NCBI GenBank assembly: GCA_036897625.1
Contig: JAYMTA010000795.1
Location: 1-24,150, forward strand
Length of the DNA: 24,150 bases
Source: Pelargonium cotyledonis
Lineage: Eukaryota; Streptophyta; Magnoliopsida; Geraniales; Geraniaceae
Reading direction: 5' to 3'
Positions 20,032 through 24,150 of the stretch are shown here, one piece after another (within the stretch, counting starts at the first letter, position 1; each line of letters begins with the position of its first letter). The position numbers and the translations under genes were made by a program. The notes beneath the pieces were generated by a model that was not told where the DNA came from, did not search any database, and saw only the letters and a list, made by a program, of their open reading frames with translations.

Positions 20032-23000
20032 CTACTGCAACATATCCTCATCCAGAAGCAGTTTCCAGTACTTGGGATCCAATTCAGCCTGTCAATCATT
20101 AGAAACAATCTTAATACCGTAACTGTCACTTGCATATATGGATGGCCTGTATTAAATGAAAAATGCTAAATGTCCCAAATATTGTACAAAATTTTCTGAA
20201 CAAAGTGACATGGCAGTCTGTGGCACGTATATTTTTCATTTTTCAGTGGTTAAAATTAAGTTTCGACAAATAATAACCCGACATATATGATACCACCATC
20301 CTCCCATGAATTTTTGGCGCGGAGCGCCCGGTTTATAAAATATACTGCACACGTGGCGTGTTATGATTAGACCAAGTCATTGATGAGATAGTTGATGTGT
20401 CATATCCCATTAAATGACACATCATTTTGTATAGATAATTTTGTACAACTTTTGGGACATATAGCATTGCTCGTATTAAATATAGTATCCACTTTTGATT
20501 TTGCTATGTCCGGCACATGTGACGGCACATGTGACACCCATGTTTCAACTACTACGCACATGCAAATTTATGGATCCAATTATTGCCATTGGAAGGAACT
20601 TGCAGAATAGGTCACTACTAAATCAGGAAAACACAAACAACTTGTAGCCTTCATGGCGTGGTTTTAAGAGGCATACCTGAAGAACTTTATCTCTCCACTG
20701 AAACAAGCAACCGCGAGCTTCTAAATGCTCAAAAAGAGGTTGCGGTAGCAATGTTTTGAAAGAAGCCTGGAGTTTCACTTTTGTTAGTCCTCCACATGCT
20801 AACAAGGCAGCTGCTAGTCCATTTGGAGTCAATCCCTTCAAGTGCAAAATAGTCATGCTCTGTAGACAGCTTATGCTGGCGAGGGACAAGAGTCCCACAT
20901 CTGTAACGGAGCTGTAAGACAAATTTATCTGAAAAGAAAGGACAAAAAAACTACTTTAGATTCCAATGTTGATTTAGTCGTTTCTTCTAACTTTTAGTTC
21001 ATACACTATAAACCAAATAAATAAAATAAAAATAAAAACCGGGAATCACCTGTCTGAGGTTTTGAGAAAATTGAGCAAGCCGTATCATCCCAGCATCATC
21101 AATGTTGTAGCACTTTTTAATGTCCAGCTTGGCTAGCTGTTTACAGCCCACAGCAATGGCTGCTAGACCCAAAGAAGTAATATGAAGACATCCTCGACTT
21201 TCTAATGTTGCTAACATCGAGCATTTTGACAGTGAAAATAAGGAACTATCAGTGATATCTCTACAGTATGCTACATTAATAGCCTCAAGGCCAGGGCAAC
21301 CGTAAGCAATTGCTGAAATGCCTGAATCTGTTATCCCAGCAGACCTGAATAATAGAAATGCATTCAGAAAGTCAGGATTTGGTCCTCTCCATAACATATT
21401 AAAACAAATTGGTTTCACACATATCCTGTGGGCCTATGTATTAAGAATTGTTCAATTCATGTACAGCAAGTTTTAAAATGCTGTCTCTAATACAATGAAA
21501 TTTAAATCACGAACCTGTACAAATCAAGCTCTTTTAGTTTTGAGCAAAACATGGCAACATGAGAAAGTCCCTCGTCGGTGATGTTTAGGCAAATTCCCAA
21601 CTTTAAGCTGGAAAGTTTTAAACATCTTGAGATGGACCTCAGACCTGCACATCCAGCAGATAAAACGAGACAATGAGTATCATAACCAAGTGCTAAAGAA
21701 GTTGACGACAATAGTTGAACGGAGATGGATACCTTCGTCATCAATCTCATTATCCGTCAAGTCAAGCTCCTCAAGAAAATGACATCGTTGTCCAATCAAA
21801 ACAAATGCTTCTGCAGGAACAAGAGTACAGGACTCCATTCTCAGAGAAGATAGAGTGGTGCATGAATTTGTTATGTGGGCAATAGAAACATAAGTTATCT
21901 TCCGACAACATGTAATGTCTAGCTTCCTCAAGTCTCTTTGTTTTGTCACTAGAGAAGAGAGGCCATCATCTGACACTCCTGAGCATTTACTCAGACTGAG
22001 CTCCCTCAGTGACACACACCAGCCACCAATGGCTTTAAGCCCAGAACATGTAACCTGGCAGCCATCCAATTTGATTGATTGAAGCATGGAGAGCTTTTGC
22101 AAGCTATCAGCAAGAGCAAGAGTAACCTGAACCACCACCAGCATCACTTAGTAAACATCAAGAGAAAATACCACAAATACCACACACACACACACACAAA
22201 TATTATGAAAAAAAGAAGACGGGGAATTAGAAAGACTTACTGGAGAACAATGTGCTAAGGTAAGCTGCTTCAGACATCCAGTAGCACTTGTTAAGGAAGA
22301 CAAACCAATGTGGCTAATATTTTGACAGCATGACAAATCAAGTGTCTGTTACAAGCCAGAAAGAAGAAGATATAAGAACGTATCAAGTGTCAACAAGAAA
22401 CATAGCTTCTCGTGGTTTTTTAAAAAATAATCAGGATACTCATTGTGTAGATAATTCACTTATAAATAATGAACCATTATCAAATAAATGTCAACTACTA
22501 ATATATATATATATATATACCAAAGTAACCAGCTCAGCACTTTAATCATGCACTATATAATTAAAGTTAGCATATCTACAGAAAAGTAAAGCTAAATCTA
22601 ATATCCAAAACGTAAAATATGAGGATAGCATAAGTCTGAGTATCTTCTGAATTCTGTGTCAACAAAATCAACTAATCCCAGAAACTGCTATGATAAATTA
22701 ATTTAAAAGTGAAATACTACCATGTTCTCAGATTTGTGCATGATAAATTATTTGAACTTCTTTACTATCAATTTACCTTAAGTGACTTGCAACCATTTTT
22801 AATGATTGCAAGATTGTCATCATCTACTCCAAAGCACCCTTCCAAAACCAAATCTTCAAGATATTGTAATTTCAAGATCAGTGGTAAGCACTGATTTGTA
22901 ATCTGCACAACACAAAAACAGAAGAAAATATTCATTTTTATGCACATAAATAAATGAATAAAGCTTTCCCTCATCAGCATATGCACAAATGCTGGCTCTC

Positions 23001-23939
23001 AAATTTCAGGCAGACACAAATTACTAATTGAATTCGGAATCCTGACACACAAATATAGTCCCACGAGATAGAATCAATACCATAATGCTTGGATCAAACC
23101 AAACCATCCAAATTCAGTCCTAATTTCCTTATCAATTATAGTAGAGCAAGATCCTACAGCTGTGCATCAATGGAAACAAACAAAGAACAAAACTCTAAAA
23201 TAAAGAGCAAACATGACTCAAACAAGGCGATTAATTATGGGAAAAATGAATGAAAAGTATAATTGAGTAAATTTACCGGCAAGTAAGAGAGATCCAAGCT
23301 ACGAATCTCCTTACACTTGACAGTAATCAAGCCCACCCCCAAATCTCCAACACCCAGACACCATCTCAAGCTCACCAATCTCAGCTTCCTGCACCCAACC
23401 GCAATACACCCAATCCCCAAATCCGTAATCATCTTACACCTCCCCAACCACAGTCTCTCCAAATTCTTCGCTTCCGCTACAGCCGCAGCACCAGCATCCC
23501 GAAGCTCCGTCGCGTTGGACAGGTCAATCTCCACCAAATTCCTACAATTCAGAGTCAAACTCAGCAACCCAGTTCCCGAAAAGAACTTGGACCGCGAGAG
23601 ATCAATCGAACGGAGAGAAGAGTCGCAAGCGCGCGACACAATGGCGAGCGAGCTGTCGGTAACTCTAGGGCAGAGCGAGAGATCGAGATGGGCCACATGT
23701 GGGTACCGGGATAGAACCGCAGGGAGGTGGTCTGAGCGAAGAGGCTTGAGGGTCCTCCGGTGCTTGGCTTCCACGGCGTAGAACGATTTGCAGACAAGAG
23801 AAAAGGCCTTTCTGTCAAATGGGTACGCGCTGAGCGAGTCGAGGATCATAAAAACAATCTCTTCAGAGAGAAGTTCGAATATGTTGCGGTTGTTGTAAAG
23901 ATGGTGGTGTTGGTGGGTAGTGATTTTTTGCTTCTTCAT
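20032..23939 (-). CDS. FBL3: F-box/LRR-repeat protein, FBL3-like
   Basis: Eight exons in transcript order, 23939-23277, 22902-22777, 22345-22241, 22126-21733, 21644-21515, 21344-21050, 20928-20677 and 20088-20032, give 673 residues with GT-AG introns throughout. Arabidopsis FBL3 (At5g01720) is about 665. Residues 20-67 form a degenerate F-box ([14 protein letters not shown], then [11 protein letters not shown]), the part that binds the SKP1/ASK subunit of an SCF ubiquitin ligase. From about 84 to 640 run leucine-rich repeats of the cysteine-containing AMN1/FBL type, with blocks such as [21 protein letters not shown] and [12 protein letters not shown]. The C-terminus has [11 protein letters not shown] and the final [10 protein letters not shown] stretch of FBL3 proteins. 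The LRR arc should recruit a substrate for ubiquitination; the substrate is unknown. All exons are intact. Its last intron (588 bp) contains a MITE. Confidence 0.95.
20158..20472. mobile_element. Mutator-type MITE, copy B, inside the FBL3-like gene
   Basis: A 315-bp element within intron 7 of the FBL3-like gene, flanked by a perfect 9-bp duplication GTATTAAAT (20149-20157 and 20473-20481). The left terminus GAAAAATGCTAAATGTCCC pairs with the right terminus (reverse complement GAGCAATGCTATATGTCCC). It matches copy A at 10855-11171 along its whole length, including the GC-rich hairpin GGCGCGGAGCGCC near 20317-20329. It accounts for more than half of the intron, and both splice sites are outside it. 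Confidence 0.92.
22181..22198 (+). repeat. (CA)n microsatellite in FBL3-like intron 3
   Basis: About eight CA units between exons 3 and 4 of the F-box gene. No effect on splicing signals is visible. Confidence 0.9.
22501..22519 (+). repeat. (AT)n microsatellite in FBL3-like intron 2
   Basis: Nine to ten AT units within the intron between exons 2 and 3 of the F-box gene. Confidence 0.9.
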
Positions 23940-24150
23940 GGTTTCAAAAATGGAGAGGACGATCTATGGGATAGAAATGGAGAATGCGAAGAAGAAGAAG
24001 AAGAAGAAAAGCGTGGGTTTTGGAGATTTTTGAGGCCTCGAAGTAACCGTTAACAGCAAGATGCTTTTGTGCACTGTTTTTTTTTTTTTTTTTTTTTGGT
24101 ATAATAGGTAGCAAGCGAGGGAGATGAGTGTTCAAATTACAGTCCTACCC
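23940..24150 (-). promoter_or_regulatory. 5' leader and proximal promoter of the FBL3-like gene
   Basis: A (GAA)n run at 23988-24008 reads as a CTT-rich pyrimidine patch on the minus strand, 49-69 bp before the start codon. Such patches are common in plant core promoters and 5' leaders. A run of about 19 T's lies at 24079-24097. No clear TATA box is seen, and the promoter continues beyond the window. Confidence 0.45.

Noticed and set aside
20392-20610. 72-codon plus-strand open frame
   Set aside because: It starts within the MITE inside an intron and runs into intron sequence antisense to the FBL3-like gene.
23317-23781. 154-codon plus-strand open frame
   Set aside because: Antisense shadow of FBL3-like exon 1, whose minus-strand reading matches the F-box/LRR family.
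1-24150. Integrated virus sequence or toxin genes
   Set aside because: No frame shows viral polymerase, capsid or movement-protein motifs, or a toxin-like gene. All recognisable insertions are transposons.

Overview
The window is nuclear DNA from a flowering plant, most likely a eudicot. The three recognisable genes are intron-containing, with GT-AG introns, and belong to plant families: a CASP-like membrane protein, a group I WRKY transcription factor, and an FBL3-type F-box/LRR protein. The AT-rich DNA between them is filled with plant-type DNA transposons. I cannot name the species from sequence alone.

Layout. Bases 1-7165 hold no convincing host gene. They contain two arrays of the same ~335-350 bp tandem repeat (1-566 and 5655-7165), a CACTA-like terminus packed with inverted subterminal motifs (541-884), and two ~1.6 kb elements with long terminal inverted repeats (1361-2955 and 3211-4868), each preceded by one copy of a 256-bp direct repeat. 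A candidate Helitron 3' end lies near 5000. Bases 7166-11860 are mostly featureless AT-rich DNA, broken by a third long-TIR element (9656-10729) and by copy A of a ~316 bp MITE (10855-11171).

The gene-bearing part begins at 11861. A plus-strand CASPL4B-type gene (three exons, 212 aa) is followed by a convergent minus-strand WRKY26/33-type gene (five exons, 567 aa). The WRKY promoter carries three W-boxes within 49 bp, a GCC-box core, two G-boxes and TATA-like motifs. Bases 15872-20031 are intergenic, with a possible retroposon remnant, a non-autonomous hAT element (17618-18533) and a Stowaway-type MITE (18999-19254). A complete minus-strand FBL3-like gene (eight exons, 673 aa) spans 20032-23939. 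Copy B of the MITE sits inside its last intron.

The three genes do not form an operon or an obvious pathway. WRKY26/33-type factors act in defence, heat and stress transcription. FBL3-type proteins are predicted substrate receptors of SCF ubiquitin ligases. CASPL proteins are four-helix plasma-membrane proteins. The WRKY promoter architecture fits autoregulation by WRKY proteins and input from ethylene, ABA or light signalling. I found no undescribed biochemical system. The most distinctive signals are the MITE family, which has 9-bp target duplications and a conserved GC-rich internal hairpin, and the layered repeat structure of the first 7 kb.
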